From Pseudooceanicola sp. (GTDB lineage Bacteria; Pseudomonadota; Alphaproteobacteria; Rhodobacterales; Rhodobacteraceae), in assembly GCA_002709085.1 (NCBI GenBank), contig PAPR01000035.1:1-39206 (forward strand): DNA of 39,206 bases, written 5' to 3'. A program made the position numbers and the translations under genes. This document shows, in pieces, positions 9,116 through 18,903 of the stretch. Below the pieces are notes generated by a model, which had not been told where the DNA came from, did no database searches, and worked only from the letters and a program-made list of their open reading frames with translations. Within the stretch, counting starts at the first letter, position 1. Every line of letters starts with the position of its first letter.

Positions 9116-10411
9116 CTACTCGGTTTCGGTGTCGTTTATCTGAACCTCCCGCAGGCTCAGCGCCAATGCACCACCGGCGGCGGCCATGAGGGCAAAACCC
9201 GCAATCGCCCATTCCGGCGCGAGCGCGCCCAAGCTGCCGCCAAAGGCCCCGACGGACAACAGGATCAGGCCGATAGAGAGGTTTGCAATCGCCGCGTAGG
9301 TCGCACGACCCTCAGTCGGGGACATGTCGACAAGGTGGGTGGAACGTCCCTGTCGAACTCCGTGATAGGCCAGCATCAGAACAAACAGGACCAGCGGTCC
9401 GGCCCAGAATGTTCCGGCAAGCCCCAGCCCCTTCAATCCCAGCATGGTCAGCAATGCGGCGGCGGCAATGACCCCGGAGAGGACCAGCACCCATCTGGAC
9501 GAGCGATCCGACAGGCGCCCCCAGACGAAGGAACTCAGAAACGAGGCAGCGGCGGAGGCCAGGACCAGCGCGCCGAGTCGGGTCAGCAAGGTCCCGTGCT
9601 CTCCGGTCAGCACGACGATCCAGGGCGGCGCCAGCGCCGTCGACACCAGCAGGCCCCGCACGAGGATAAAGCGACGCAAATGCCGGTCGTTGCGCAGGAC
9701 GGTTAGGACGGGGGGGAGGCCGGCGCCTGCGTCATGGTTTGCCTCGGGTTCGTTCACCGTGGCAAAGAGAGTTGCCGCGATGATCCAAAAGACCCCAGCC
9801 AGCGCAATGGCCAGCAGCACGGGTCCGCGGGTCTGCAACAGGCCCGACATCAGCAGAAGTGCAAAAATCACCACCCCGAACGAGGCGACCGACCCGGCCA
9901 GCCCGGTGACAGCGCCGCGCCGCCGCTTGGCGATGGTGCGCCCCAGAACATCCTTGATCGACACCGAGCAGGCCGCGCGCGAAATCGCCAGAACCGCAAG
10001 GCAAAGACAAATCACCACGCCCGCGGCCACACCCTGCATCAGCAGACCGGTGAGCGCGATGGCCAGAGCTGACAGGCCTTGCCCGACCGACCCCACGACC
10101 CAGATCCACTTGCGGTGTCGAGCCCTGTTGACGAGTGCCGCGAACAAGACCTGCGGCACCAGCGCGCCCGCCTCGCGGATCGGCACCAGCGCCGCCGCCA
10201 GATAACCCGGCGCGCCGAGGGCGGTCATCAACCAGCTGAGCACGAGTTTCGGATCAATCAGCCCGTCCGCGATCTTGGTCAGGATCAGGCTGGCGATAAA
10301 GCGCAACCCGTTGCGCCCCTCGACCTGATCGGGGACATTGTCCGCGCCCGCTCCGGCGATGCGGGCAAAGACACGGGCTGCGTGATCCGGCTTTGGGGCG
10401 ACATGGGACAT
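9116..10411 (-). CDS. MFS transporter
   Basis: A 431-residue membrane protein with about twelve hydrophobic helices, of the major facilitator superfamily. Recognisable landmarks are the loop NRARHRKWIWVVGSVGQGLS, with basic residues after the second helix pair, and the cytoplasmic IKDVLGRTIAKRRRGAVTGL loop between helices 4 and 5. No substrate can be assigned. The ATG at 10411 has no clear Shine-Dalgarno. The gene heads a likely transcript with the two downstream hydrolases and diverges from thrS. Confidence 0.78.
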   Translation of the reverse strand: MSHVAPKPDHAARVFARIAGAGADNVPDQVEGRNGLRFIASLILTKIADGLIDPKLVLSWLMTALGAPGYLAAALVPIREAGALVPQVLFAALVNRARHRKWIWVVGSVGQGLSALAIALTGLLMQGVAAGVVICLCLAVLAISRAACSVSIKDVLGRTIAKRRRGAVTGLAGSVASFGVVIFALLLMSGLLQTRGPVLLAIALAGVFWIIAATLFATVNEPEANHDAGAGLPPVLTVLRNDRHLRRFILVRGLLVSTALAPPWIVVLTGEHGTLLTRLGALVLASAAASFLSSFVWGRLSDRSSRWVLVLSGVIAAAALLTMLGLKGLGLAGTFWAGPLVLFVLMLAYHGVRQGRSTHLVDMSPTEGRATYAAIANLSIGLILLSVGAFGGSLGALAPEWAIAGFALMAAAGGALALSLREVQINDTETE

Positions 10412-10719
10412 CAGGCAGGCTTTCGGGTCGGGGTCAGGGGCAGGTTGGGGATTGCGCGCCCTGACGGATAACGATCTGGGGTACTTATTGCAGCGCGTCG
10501 TTCCATCAAGCTGTAATTGCGTCGCGTCCCCAATCCTTTGCGGTGGGGGGCGCGCCCGGTGTGATGACAGCGGCGGGTTGGAAGGACGCGGATGGGGAAT
10601 CTCCGGGCTCGGGCGGGTTTTCGGCGGTTGACAAGGCGCGCGCGGGCTTGCACCACTCGGCGCACAACATACCCCGCAACCGGGCGTTCCGTGGGCGCCA
10701 AACCGACGAGGAGGACAGC
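10412..10719. other. Intergenic region between diverging MFS gene and thrS
   Basis: This 308-base gap must hold the promoters of both diverging genes. A perfect -35 hexamer TTGACA occurs at 10628-10633 on the plus strand, but I see no good -10 hexamer 16-18 bases after it. A strong ribosome site, GAGGAGGA, precedes the thrS ATG. I see no T-box, and none is expected in this group. No other gene is evident. Confidence 0.35.
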
Positions 10720-12672
10720 ATGTCCCAGATCACCCTCACCTTTCCCGATGGCAATTCCAAGCAGGTTGACGCCGGCATCACCCCCGCCGAGGTCGCCCAA
10801 GGCATCGCGCCCTCGCTCGCCAAGAAGGCGATCAGCGCGACGGTGAACGGCGCGCACTACGATCTGCAATGGCCGATCACCGACGATGCCGCCATCGCCA
10901 TCAACACTATGCAGGACGACGCACCCGCACTGGAGCTGATCCGCCACGATCTGGCGCATATCATGGCGCGCGCGGTGCAGGCGATCTGGCCGGACGTGAA
11001 GGTCACGATCGGGCCCGTGCGCGATTTCGGCTGGTTCTACGATTTCGACCGCGAAGAGCCCTTTACTCCTGAGGATCTGGGCGAGATCGAAGCCAAGATG
11101 AAGGAGATCATCAACGCCCGCGACGCCGTGACCACCGAGGTCTGGTCGCGCGCCGATGCCATCGCGCATTACGAAAAGACCGGCGAGCCCTACAAGATCG
11201 AACTGATCAACCGCATTCCCGAAGGCGAAGACCTGCGGATGTATTGGCACGGCGACTGGCAGGATCTGTGTCGCGGCCCGCATCTGCAAAGCACCGGACA
11301 GGTGCCCGCCGATGCCTTCAAGCTGACCCATGTGGCCGGGGCCTATTGGCTCGGCGACAGCTCCCGCCCGATGTTGCAGCGGATTTACGGCGTGGGCTTC
11401 AGGAACCGCAACGACCTCAAGGCGCATATGACCATGCTGGAGGAGGCCGCCAAGCGCGACCACCGGAAGCTGGGCCGCGAGATGGACCTCTACCACATGC
11501 AGGAGGAAGCCCCCGGTCAGGTCTTCTGGCATCCCAACGGCTGGACGATCTACACGGAGTTGCAGGATTACATGCGCCGCAAGCAGCGCGCCAACGGCTA
11601 CGTCGAGGTCAACACCCCGCAGGTGGTGGATCGCAAGCTGTGGGAAGCCTCGGGGCACTGGGAAAAGTATCAGGACCATATGTTCATCGTAGAGGTGGAC
11701 GAGGAGCACGCCCGCGAAAAGGCCGTCAACGCGCTGAAGCCGATGAATTGCCCCTGCCACGTCCAGATTTTCAACCAAGGCCTCAAATCCTACCGCGACC
11801 TGCCCCTGCGCATGGCGGAATTCGGATCCTGCAACCGCTATGAGCCGTCGGGCGCTCTGCACGGCATCATGCGGGTGCGCGGCTTTACGCAGGACGACGG
11901 CCACATTTTCTGCGCCGAGGATCAGATCGAAAGCGAAACGCTGCGCTATATCGAGTTCCTCTCTGGCATTTACCACGATCTCGGGTTTGAGAATTTCAAG
12001 GTCAAGTTCTCGGACCGGCCGGAAACACGCGCCGGATCTGACGAGGTTTGGGACAAGGCCGAAGAGGCGCTGCTCTCGGCCACCCGCAAGGCCGGGATCG
12101 AACCGCAGTTGAACCCCGGCGAAGGCGCGTTCTACGGCCCCAAGCTGGAATTCGTGCTCACCGACGCCATCGGGCGCGACTGGCAATGCGGCACCCATCA
12201 GGTGGATTTCGTGCTGCCCGAACGGCTGGACGCGACCTATATCGGCGCGGACGGGGAAAAACACCGCCCTGTCATGCTTCACCGCGCCACTCTCGGGTCG
12301 TTCGAGCGGTTTATCGGCATCCTGATCGAGGAACACGCCGGGAAACTACCCATCTGGCTGGCCCCGCGTCAGGTGGTTGTGGCCAGCATCGTCTCGGACA
12401 CGGATGACTATTGCCGCGAGGTCGTCACGGCGCTCAAGGCCGCGGGCGTCCGCGCCGAGGCCGATCTGCGCAACGAAAAGATCAACTACAAGGTCCGCGA
12501 ACATTCGCTCGCCAAGGTCCCCTATATCCTCGCCTGCGGGATGAAAGAGGTTGAGGAGCGCACGGTCTCCGTTCGCCGCCTCGGGGAAAAGCAGACGTTC
12601 GGTTCCTCGCTGGAGGACATCGTCGCACGGCTGGGCCGCGAGGCGACCCCACCCGACCTGCGGCGCGATTGA
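10720..12672 (+). CDS. thrS: Threonyl-tRNA synthetase
   Basis: A 650-residue class II aminoacyl-tRNA synthetase that charges tRNA-Thr. Domain order is TGS (residues 1-65, [19 protein letters not shown]), the threonine-tRNA second additional domain used for editing ([16 protein letters not shown], with GPHLQSTGQ), the catalytic core with the zinc-binding cysteine motif [10 protein letters not shown] and class II motif 2 [20 protein letters not shown], and a C-terminal anticodon-binding domain. The length is standard. The start is the ATG at 10720, which has GAGGAGGA just upstream; the frame is open further 5' but without conserved sequence. It converges on the GMC oxidoreductase gene. Confidence 0.96.
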   Translation: MSQITLTFPDGNSKQVDAGITPAEVAQGIAPSLAKKAISATVNGAHYDLQWPITDDAAIAINTMQDDAPALELIRHDLAHIMARAVQAIWPDVKVTIGPVRDFGWFYDFDREEPFTPEDLGEIEAKMKEIINARDAVTTEVWSRADAIAHYEKTGEPYKIELINRIPEGEDLRMYWHGDWQDLCRGPHLQSTGQVPADAFKLTHVAGAYWLGDSSRPMLQRIYGVGFRNRNDLKAHMTMLEEAAKRDHRKLGREMDLYHMQEEAPGQVFWHPNGWTIYTELQDYMRRKQRANGYVEVNTPQVVDRKLWEASGHWEKYQDHMFIVEVDEEHAREKAVNALKPMNCPCHVQIFNQGLKSYRDLPLRMAEFGSCNRYEPSGALHGIMRVRGFTQDDGHIFCAEDQIESETLRYIEFLSGIYHDLGFENFKVKFSDRPETRAGSDEVWDKAEEALLSATRKAGIEPQLNPGEGAFYGPKLEFVLTDAIGRDWQCGTHQVDFVLPERLDATYIGADGEKHRPVMLHRATLGSFERFIGILIEEHAGKLPIWLAPRQVVVASIVSDTDDYCREVVTALKAAGVRAEADLRNEKINYKVREHSLAKVPYILACGMKEVEERTVSVRRLGEKQTFGSSLEDIVARLGREATPPDLRRD

Positions 12673-12792
12673 TCGGGCCACGGGGGCTGACTGACGCCAC
12701 GGGTCCCGCTGACGGATTTACGTGACGGAGATTTCGGCGCGAAGCCGTCGGCCCCCGGTGCCTTACGCGCATCGATGCCGGCGGCCGGACCC

Positions 12793-14574
12793 CTAGCCGG
12801 GACCCAAAGCCGGGTCCGCGCGCCGCTGCCGAAGGTGATCCGCCAGTCGAAATGCCAGCGCGGTAATCATCAGCGTGGGGTTGGCATGGCCGCTGGTGGG
12901 AAAGACCGAGGCCCCCGCGACGTACAATCCTTCGACCCCGTGGACCTTGCAATCGCGATCCACCACGCCCTTGGCCGGGTCCGTCGCCATGCGTGTGGTG
13001 CCCGCCGAATGGGCCATGTCGATGATCGCCGCCGCGTCGAAATCTCCGTCCCGAACCCAGGAGGCGAGGACCGGGGCGGGCAATCCGGCCCGTTCGAACT
13101 CTTCCGCGAGGATGGTTGCGAACCGGCTGATGCTGCGCAGCTCTGTTTCACCAAGGCGCCAGTTGACATGCGGTAGTGGCACGCCGTTGCGATCCATGCG
13201 CTTGGCCAAGGTGATGCGGTTGTCAGGGTCCGGCACCTGTTCGCAGATCACCTGCACCGAGACGCCGGTCAACTTGTGCGGCACGCCGCCGGTCATGAAC
13301 TCTTCGACCGCCATATTGGGGCGGAACCGCACCACTTGATTGACGATAAAGCGCGACAGGCCCGTCGGAAACCTGCGGTTTTGCAGCGCAAGCCGCCCCA
13401 GCCCCTTGCACACCAGACCGGGCGATTTGAGGATCGACAGGCTATCCGCAAGGTAGCTGGTGCTTTGGCGTTTCAGGATGCGCTTGGCCGCGTCCCAGGG
13501 ATCGTCGGGCGCACGTTCGCCGGGCATGAAGACGGCGCAATGCAACAGGCCCTCCGCCTCCTGCGCCTCATCCGTCAGGGTGAGGCCCCGCATATACATA
13601 TTGATGCCCTGGGGCGTCTTCAGCCCGTAAAAGCCGAACATCTCCACCATCTTCGTCACTGCCGGGGCGTCAAAGCTCGCGACCACGGAATTCGGGTGAT
13701 CCATGAGGTAGCGTCCAACCACGTCATTTGCATTGCCCAGACCCTCGGGGTTATGTGCCGTCGAGTTCAGCAGGATCCGCGCGTTCTCAATGGCACTGGC
13801 GGCCAGCACGACGGTTCCCGCCACGACGACATGCTGCTGGCCCGAGGCGTCCGTGACCCGTGCCCCGATCGCCTGCGCGCCGCTCTCCTTCGTCAGCACC
13901 TCTGTCACCGTCGCGCCCAACAGCACACGGCAACCGGCGGGGGGCGTATGGGCGAATTCGGCCCCGACGCGCATGACATCCATCGGGTCTATCGTCGAAC
14001 GGGCGAACTGCCAAAAGAACGACCGCAGGGTCTTGGGATCGGGGCGCGGTTCGGGCGGTGCGCGGTTCATCAGCGCCCAGAGGTCGTCGTCGTAGCAATT
14101 CACGCTGAGGTTCAAGCTTTTCGCCGCCCGGTCGAGATGGTCGGCCAGGTCGTGGTGGCGGATCGGCCAGCCGCTGTTCGCAACCCAGGGACGCGGCGCA
14201 TAGTCGATGTCACTGAACGCCGCCGACTTTCCGGCCCAGGCAGCTGTCGCGCCCCCCAGCCCACGACAGCGCACGCCGTATTGCTGCGTCTCGTGCGTCC
14301 ATAGTTCGGCTTGCGATCCGTGGTAGAGCTTGCGACGGCGCACCTGCTCGTCGGTCCAGGTTGTGGCATCCGCCAGCACCGCGTTCAACTCTTCGGCTTG
14401 CTCGCTCTGATGCCGCGCGCCGCTTTCCAGGATCAACACGTCGAGACCGGATCCCTCCAGCCCACGCGCGACCGTCAACCCGGCGGGACCGGCGCCAATG
14501 ATCAAAACGTCACAGGACAGGCGGTCGCGCGCCACCGTCTGCGATAGCTCCGAGATGTCGAGGTTCGGCGTCAT
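12793..14574 (-). CDS. GMC-family FAD-dependent oxidoreductase
   Basis: A 593-residue flavoprotein of the glucose-methanol-choline oxidoreductase family. FAD-binding GAGPAG occurs at residues 27-32, followed by an acidic strand end (VLILESG). The GMC-type substrate-binding region lies in the middle, and the C-terminal catalytic elements are MAHSAGTTRM and TSGHANPTLMI (His and Asn). The family oxidises alcohol groups, often on sugars or polyols. Its ATG overlaps the stop of the upstream aminotransferase gene (ATGA), so the two are translationally coupled and probably act on one substrate. No signal peptide is seen. The actual substrate is unknown. Confidence 0.85.
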   Translation of the reverse strand: MTPNLDISELSQTVARDRLSCDVLIIGAGPAGLTVARGLEGSGLDVLILESGARHQSEQAEELNAVLADATTWTDEQVRRRKLYHGSQAELWTHETQQYGVRCRGLGGATAAWAGKSAAFSDIDYAPRPWVANSGWPIRHHDLADHLDRAAKSLNLSVNCYDDDLWALMNRAPPEPRPDPKTLRSFFWQFARSTIDPMDVMRVGAEFAHTPPAGCRVLLGATVTEVLTKESGAQAIGARVTDASGQQHVVVAGTVVLAASAIENARILLNSTAHNPEGLGNANDVVGRYLMDHPNSVVASFDAPAVTKMVEMFGFYGLKTPQGINMYMRGLTLTDEAQEAEGLLHCAVFMPGERAPDDPWDAAKRILKRQSTSYLADSLSILKSPGLVCKGLGRLALQNRRFPTGLSRFIVNQVVRFRPNMAVEEFMTGGVPHKLTGVSVQVICEQVPDPDNRITLAKRMDRNGVPLPHVNWRLGETELRSISRFATILAEEFERAGLPAPVLASWVRDGDFDAAAIIDMAHSAGTTRMATDPAKGVVDRDCKVHGVEGLYVAGASVFPTSGHANPTLMITALAFRLADHLRQRRADPALGPG

Positions 14575-15731
14575 CCCCTCGACGAGATCGCCAAAACCGC
14601 GCGGCGCAGGGCCTTTTGCCGCTGTCGCATGATCGCGATGGGAAATTGCGCGCCAAGGGCGATGCGGCAGGTCCGCGCGAGGATATCCAGCGTCGTTTCG
14701 TATTGCTCCGCGCTGTAATCAATCTCGCGCGCGGCCCAGTTGTGGGGGTTCATCTTGGGATGGAAAGCGCGTTTCGTCAGCACCGCCTCCCAGTTGGTAA
14801 AGACATGCCGGTCCGTGTCGATCAACCGCTCCACCCCGCGGGCTTCTGCAAAGGCCTTGGCCTGTTCCGCGGTATCGAAAATCACGCTGAGCGCGACGGC
14901 GTTGTCCGGATCGCTATGCGGCGAAATCCGGCAATACTCGACCCCTTCAAAGGCGCTGGCCATCAACGGATAGCGCGCGCGCATCCGCTCAAGAAGCGGG
15001 TCGAGCCGGGATAGCTGCGCATGCAGCACCGCGCCTGTCAGCTCCGACACCTTGAAGTTCATGGCCGAGAACAGCGGTTCGTTCGACCTCTCGTGGCCAC
15101 GGATAAAGCTGCCGGGATCGTGATACATCCGCGCCCGAACGAACAGGCGCTCATCGTTGGTGAGCACCGCACCGCCTTCGCCCGAGGTGAGGTTCTTGAA
15201 ATGGTTGAAACTGAACGCCGCCAAATCCCCGATGGAGCCGAGGCGGCGGCCCTTGTATTCGACCCCCACGCTTTGGCAGGCGTCCTCGACGACGACGAGG
15301 TTGTGGCGTCGCGCGATCTCCATGATCGCATCCATGTCACAGGGTCGGTTGAGCATGTGAACCGGGATGATCGCCTTGGTCTGGGGGGTGATGCGACGTT
15401 CGATCTCTGCAGGGTCGATGGTCAGGCTGTCGTTGATGTTTACCAGAACGGGGACCGCCCCGACGGCGAGTGGCGCCAGCGCAGAGGACACCCAAGTGTA
15501 GGCCGGAACGAGGACTTCGTCCCCCGGACCCACGCCCGCAGCCGCCAGCGACGTGATCAGGGCGTTCGTGCCGCTGTTGACGGTCAGAACGTGATCCACA
15601 CCGATCTTGTCGGCCAGCTTGGCTTCGAATTTGGCGGTATAGCCTCGCTCTCCGCGTGAATAGCGCAACAACTGGCCATGCGCCAAAACGCGGCTCAACG
15701 AATAAAACTCACGGAAACCTACCCTGGGCAC
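14571..15731 (-). CDS. DegT/DnrJ/EryC1/StrS-family PLP-dependent aminotransferase
   Basis: A 386-residue sugar-type aminotransferase. PLP ligands are visible: the Schiff-base lysine K179 in AFSFNHFKNLTSGEGGAV, D150 in LVVVEDACQSVG (pyridine nitrogen), and VNSGTNALITSLAAAGVGPGDEV for the phosphate. Such enzymes aminate keto-sugars or keto-cyclitols using glutamate or glutamine. The start is the GTG at 15731, with GAGGGG a few bases upstream. Its stop overlaps the GMC oxidoreductase start by four bases. An oxidase followed by transamination would convert an alcohol to an amine, which is the inferred joint role. The product is unknown. Confidence 0.87.
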   Translation of the reverse strand: MPRVGFREFYSLSRVLAHGQLLRYSRGERGYTAKFEAKLADKIGVDHVLTVNSGTNALITSLAAAGVGPGDEVLVPAYTWVSSALAPLAVGAVPVLVNINDSLTIDPAEIERRITPQTKAIIPVHMLNRPCDMDAIMEIARRHNLVVVEDACQSVGVEYKGRRLGSIGDLAAFSFNHFKNLTSGEGGAVLTNDERLFVRARMYHDPGSFIRGHERSNEPLFSAMNFKVSELTGAVLHAQLSRLDPLLERMRARYPLMASAFEGVEYCRISPHSDPDNAVALSVIFDTAEQAKAFAEARGVERLIDTDRHVFTNWEAVLTKRAFHPKMNPHNWAAREIDYSAEQYETTLDILARTCRIALGAQFPIAIMRQRQKALRRAVLAISSRG

Positions 15732-15941
15732 GGCACCCCCTCATCAAAGGCATTTTATAATGTCGCCGAAAAGACATTGATTTGATCTTTGAGTAAAGCT
15801 TTGTCCGGCGAAGCAGAGGGGCTGAAACAAACTTTTTCGACCGTGTTCCTAATCGGTATGTGTGCGACCGGTCCCCTAGTCCGTATCTGGATGAGCTGTT
15901 TAATGGGGGATCAGCTCGCGCCGGGGCCTTCACAGCGCAAC

Positions 15942-15947
15942 ATTATA
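15942..15947 (-). promoter_or_regulatory. Candidate -10 element upstream of the aminotransferase gene
   Basis: On the minus strand the hexamer TATAAT is present. The best -35 candidate (TACCGC, 17 bases upstream) is poor. The element lies about 210 bases before the GTG of the aminotransferase gene, so a leader would be long. The rest of 15732-15996 holds no convincing gene. Confidence 0.25.
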
Positions 15948-15994
15948 CAATAGGCTCACTGGTCGCGGTAAACGACGCCCGCGGGGCGGGGGAT

Positions 15995-16028
15995 GGAAAA
16001 AAGGCCGCCTTGCAACAAGGCGGCCTTT
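15995..16028 (-). terminator. Rho-independent terminator of the BCCT transporter gene
   Basis: A perfect twelve-base-pair stem (16000-16011 with 16017-16028) has a five-base loop. On the minus strand it is followed by six T residues (complement of 15997-16002). It begins ten bases after the BCCT stop codon and is the cleanest terminator in the window. Confidence 0.9.
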
Positions 16029-16037
16029 CAATCCGGT

Positions 16038-17699
16038 TTAGCGGGTCATGATGCGCCGTTCCGAGGCCAGACCCCTGCCGATCGCGACGCACATCAGCAA
16101 CAGGATCACCGTGAACGGCAGCCCGGTCGAGATGACCATGGATTGCAGCGCCTTGAGGCCCCCTGCGCTGAGCAGCAGGACGATGGCGACCGCGCCCTCA
16201 AAGATGCACCAGAAGGCGCGCTGCGGTACCGGCGCGTCGATCTTGCCACCCGCCGTGATCGTGTCGATCACCAGCGAACCGGAATCCGAGGAGGTCACGA
16301 AGAACACCACCACGAGGATGATCCCGACCAGCGAGGTGATGCTGGCGAGGGGCAGGGCGTCGAGCATCTTGAACAGCTTGAGTTCAAGAGAGGCGTCCTG
16401 TGCCAGCGTATACCCGTCGTTGATCACCTGGTAGAGCGCTGTACCGCCAAAGACCGACATCCAGAGCACGCAGACCAGCGAAGGGATCAGCAGCACGCAG
16501 ATAACAAATTCCCGTACGGTGCGGCCACGGCTGACGCGGGCGATGAACATGCCGACAAAGGGTGACCAGCTGATCCACCACGCCCAGTAGAACGAGGTCC
16601 AGCCCTGGCTGAAGTTTACGTCCTCACGCCCGAAGGGGTTCGAAAGCGCCGGCAGGAACTCGAAATACGCGCCGAGCGAGCCGACGAAGAGTTTCAGCAG
16701 GTAGATGGTCGGTCCGACCAGCAATACGAAGGCCAGGAGCAGGAAGGCCAGCCCCATGTTGATTTCCGACAGGATCTTTACCCCGCCATCAAGGCCGCGC
16801 ATCACCGAGATCAGCGCAATTGCGGTGATGCCCGAGATCAGGATGACCTCTGTGGTTGCGCCGATCGGCACGCCAAACAGCTCGTTCAGACCGGCGTTGG
16901 CCTGGGTTGCGCCAAAGCCGAGCGATGTGGCAAGGCCGAACAGCGTGGCAAAGACGGCGAGCGTGTCGATCACGTGACCGACCCAACCCCAGACCGCATC
17001 CCCGAAGATCGGGTGAAAGGCGGATCGGATCGTCAGGGGCAGACCCTTGTTGTAGGAGAACAACGCCAGCGCCAGCGCGACGACCGCGTAGATCGCCCAA
17101 GGGTGCAGGCCCCAGTGAAAAATCGTGGCCGCCATACCCAGCCTCGCGGCTGCCACCTCGTCGCCCGCGGCACCGCCGAGCGGGGCCCAGTCGGTGCGCG
17201 CACCGCCTTCGGCCACTGTGCCACCGAGTGAGGAGGAGAAGTGGCTCATCGGTTCGGAGACGCCGTAGAACATCAGACCGATGCCCATCCCCGCCGCGAA
17301 GAGCATCGCGAACCAGCCGATGTAGGAATAATCCGGCGTCGCGTCCGAGCCGCCCAGCCGCACGCTGCCCCAGGGGGTCACGATCAAAACGAGGCAGAAG
17401 AGCACGAAGATGTTCGCAGAGCCGATAAAGAACCAGTCGAACCCTTGGGTCACCGCGCCAAAGAGCCAGGCAAACACGCCCCCCGCCTGTTCGGGCAGCA
17501 CCAGCGTGTAGAACACGAAGGCGATGATCGTGAGGCCGGAGATCATGAAAACCGGGTTATGAATGTCAAAGCCGAACGGCCCGACCGCACCCTCGACGTT
17601 GTTTTGCCCGATCTCGTAATCGGTTTGGATGATCTGGGCATCACCTTCCGGGCTGGGAATGCCCTCGGCGGTTCCCGAATTTTCCGTTCGGTCGTCCAT
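16038..17699 (-). CDS. BCCT-family transporter (betaine/choline/carnitine type)
   Basis: A 553-residue secondary transporter with about twelve transmembrane helices and an acidic cytoplasmic N-terminus of roughly 45 residues. The BCCT core motif with the tryptophan-rich substrate box is visible (WTSFYWAWWISWSPFVGMF), followed by ARVSRGRTVREF. The family imports quaternary ammonium or sulfonium solutes such as glycine betaine, choline or DMSP, usually with sodium. AAGGAC lies a few bases upstream of the ATG. It is monocistronic, with its own terminator. Choice among betaine, choline and DMSP cannot be made from the sequence here. Confidence 0.9.
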   Translation of the reverse strand: MDDRTENSGTAEGIPSPEGDAQIIQTDYEIGQNNVEGAVGPFGFDIHNPVFMISGLTIIAFVFYTLVLPEQAGGVFAWLFGAVTQGFDWFFIGSANIFVLFCLVLIVTPWGSVRLGGSDATPDYSYIGWFAMLFAAGMGIGLMFYGVSEPMSHFSSSLGGTVAEGGARTDWAPLGGAAGDEVAAARLGMAATIFHWGLHPWAIYAVVALALALFSYNKGLPLTIRSAFHPIFGDAVWGWVGHVIDTLAVFATLFGLATSLGFGATQANAGLNELFGVPIGATTEVILISGITAIALISVMRGLDGGVKILSEINMGLAFLLLAFVLLVGPTIYLLKLFVGSLGAYFEFLPALSNPFGREDVNFSQGWTSFYWAWWISWSPFVGMFIARVSRGRTVREFVICVLLIPSLVCVLWMSVFGGTALYQVINDGYTLAQDASLELKLFKMLDALPLASITSLVGIILVVVFFVTSSDSGSLVIDTITAGGKIDAPVPQRAFWCIFEGAVAIVLLLSAGGLKALQSMVISTGLPFTVILLLMCVAIGRGLASERRIMTR

Positions 17700-18090
17700 C
17701 CGCTGTCCTTTCGTCTTGTTTTTTGCTTTCGTTGACCGGTGCGCGCCAACCGGTCAGCGACGTTACACCGCGAGGTGTTAACGAAGTCTGACCGCAAGGA
17801 TCTGTGCGACACCTATTGGCGCAACAAGGGTGATTGGCAGCAGCGTAACCGCAATATGGGGCAAAAATCTAGGGGGTATCAATGAGTTGCCTGTAGGTCA
17901 GGTCGCGCGTCTCTGCACGGCGCTCGCCGGACCCGGCCACCGGGGCGGGTTTCGCTGTTCAGCATGTCAGGCAAACTACTCCTATTTATCGGTTTCCGGG
18001 GCAGATTGTGTGCCTCTTGCGAAAAGGCTAGAGTCGTATCAATACACCCCATTATGAATGCAGAACTTTGCGAATGCAGAAGGTCCGAAG
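17700..18090. other. Intergenic region between diverging BCCT and RsbQ-like genes
   Basis: About 390 bases contain no convincing gene. On the plus strand a sigma-70-like pair (TTGTGT at 18006-18011, 17-base spacer, TAGAGT at 18029-18034) could drive the RsbQ-like gene. An alternative ATG at 18058 is in frame with that gene but has no ribosome site. No EcfG-like motif (GGAAC with CGTT) was found here. Confidence 0.4.
18006..18034 (+). promoter_or_regulatory. Candidate sigma-70 promoter of the RsbQ-like/HWE kinase operon
   Basis: TTGTGT is separated by 17 bases from TAGAGT. Three or four of six positions match in each box, the spacing is ideal, and the site is about 55 bases before the preferred start codon. 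Confidence 0.3.
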
Positions 18091-18903
18091 ATGATCGAGC
18101 GCAACAACGTTGTCGTTTCGGGTTCGCCCCAAGGGCGGACGGTTGTTTTTGTGCATGGGTTCGGCTGTGACCAATCCATGTGGCGCGATGTAACGCCCGC
18201 CTTCGAGGCGGATCACCGTGTCGTCCTGTATGATCTGACTGGGATGGGTCAATCTGATCTCTCGGCCTATGATGTCGCGCGTTACGACCGTTTAGACGCG
18301 CATGCCGAAGATCTGCTGGCCATCCTGACGGAAATTGACGCTCACAATGCGGTCGTGGTCGGCCATTCGGTCGGGGCGACCATCGCGGTGCTGGCGGCCA
18401 ACGAGGTCATGACCGAGGGCACGGGACGCATTGGCGAATTGATCCTCGTGTCGCCCTCGCCCTGTTTTTACACGGATGAAGAGGCGGGCTATGCCGGGGG
18501 ATTTGCACGGCGCGATCTGGAAGATCTGGTAAAGATGCTGGAGGACAATCACCTCGGCTGGTCGATGCAGTTGGCCCCCACCATCGCCGGTCAGAGCGCT
18601 GACGAGGTGCAGGCCGACCGCCTGACCCAGAGCTTTTGCCGGACCGATCCGGGGATCGCACAACACTTTGGCCGTGTGACGTTTCTGGGTGACCACCGCG
18701 CAGATTTCGAACACCTCGCCGCGCCGTCGCTGGTGCTGCATTGCGATGCAGATGCCTTGGTGCCGATGACCGTGGCAGAGTGGATGCGCGACCGGGTGCC
18801 CGGAACGCGGGTGCACGTTCTGAATGCGACTGGCCATTGCCCGCATATGACCGTTCCGGCAGATGTCGTTGCGGCCATGCGCGACCATCTCGGGGAAGTC
18901 TGA
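18091..18903 (+). CDS. RsbQ-like alpha/beta hydrolase
   Basis: A 270-residue alpha/beta hydrolase that closely follows Bacillus RsbQ in layout and length (RsbQ is about 269 residues). The nucleophile is S93 in GHSVGATIA, the acid lies in DADALVP (probably D221) and the histidine is H249 in GHCPHM. RsbQ-type landmarks are VSPSPCFYTD, a GGF motif and SFCRTDPGIAQHFGR. RsbQ is needed with RsbP for energy-stress activation of sigma-B, and plant KAI2/D14 receptors share this fold. The start is the ATG at 18091, with AGAAGG seven bases before it. Its stop overlaps the kinase start (TGATG), so it very likely works with that kinase. Its ligand is unknown. Confidence 0.9.
   Translation: MIERNNVVVSGSPQGRTVVFVHGFGCDQSMWRDVTPAFEADHRVVLYDLTGMGQSDLSAYDVARYDRLDAHAEDLLAILTEIDAHNAVVVGHSVGATIAVLAANEVMTEGTGRIGELILVSPSPCFYTDEEAGYAGGFARRDLEDLVKMLEDNHLGWSMQLAPTIAGQSADEVQADRLTQSFCRTDPGIAQHFGRVTFLGDHRADFEHLAAPSLVLHCDADALVPMTVAEWMRDRVPGTRVHVLNATGHCPHMTVPADVVAAMRDHLGEV

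Noticed and set aside
10411-12336. A 641-codon open frame on the minus strand opposite thrS
   Set aside because: The translation shows no family features, while thrS on the other strand has complete domains. It is a shadow frame.
18058-18090. An upstream in-frame ATG for the RsbQ-like gene
   Set aside because: It lacks a ribosome site, whereas the ATG at 18091 has AGAAGG seven bases upstream and gives the family length.
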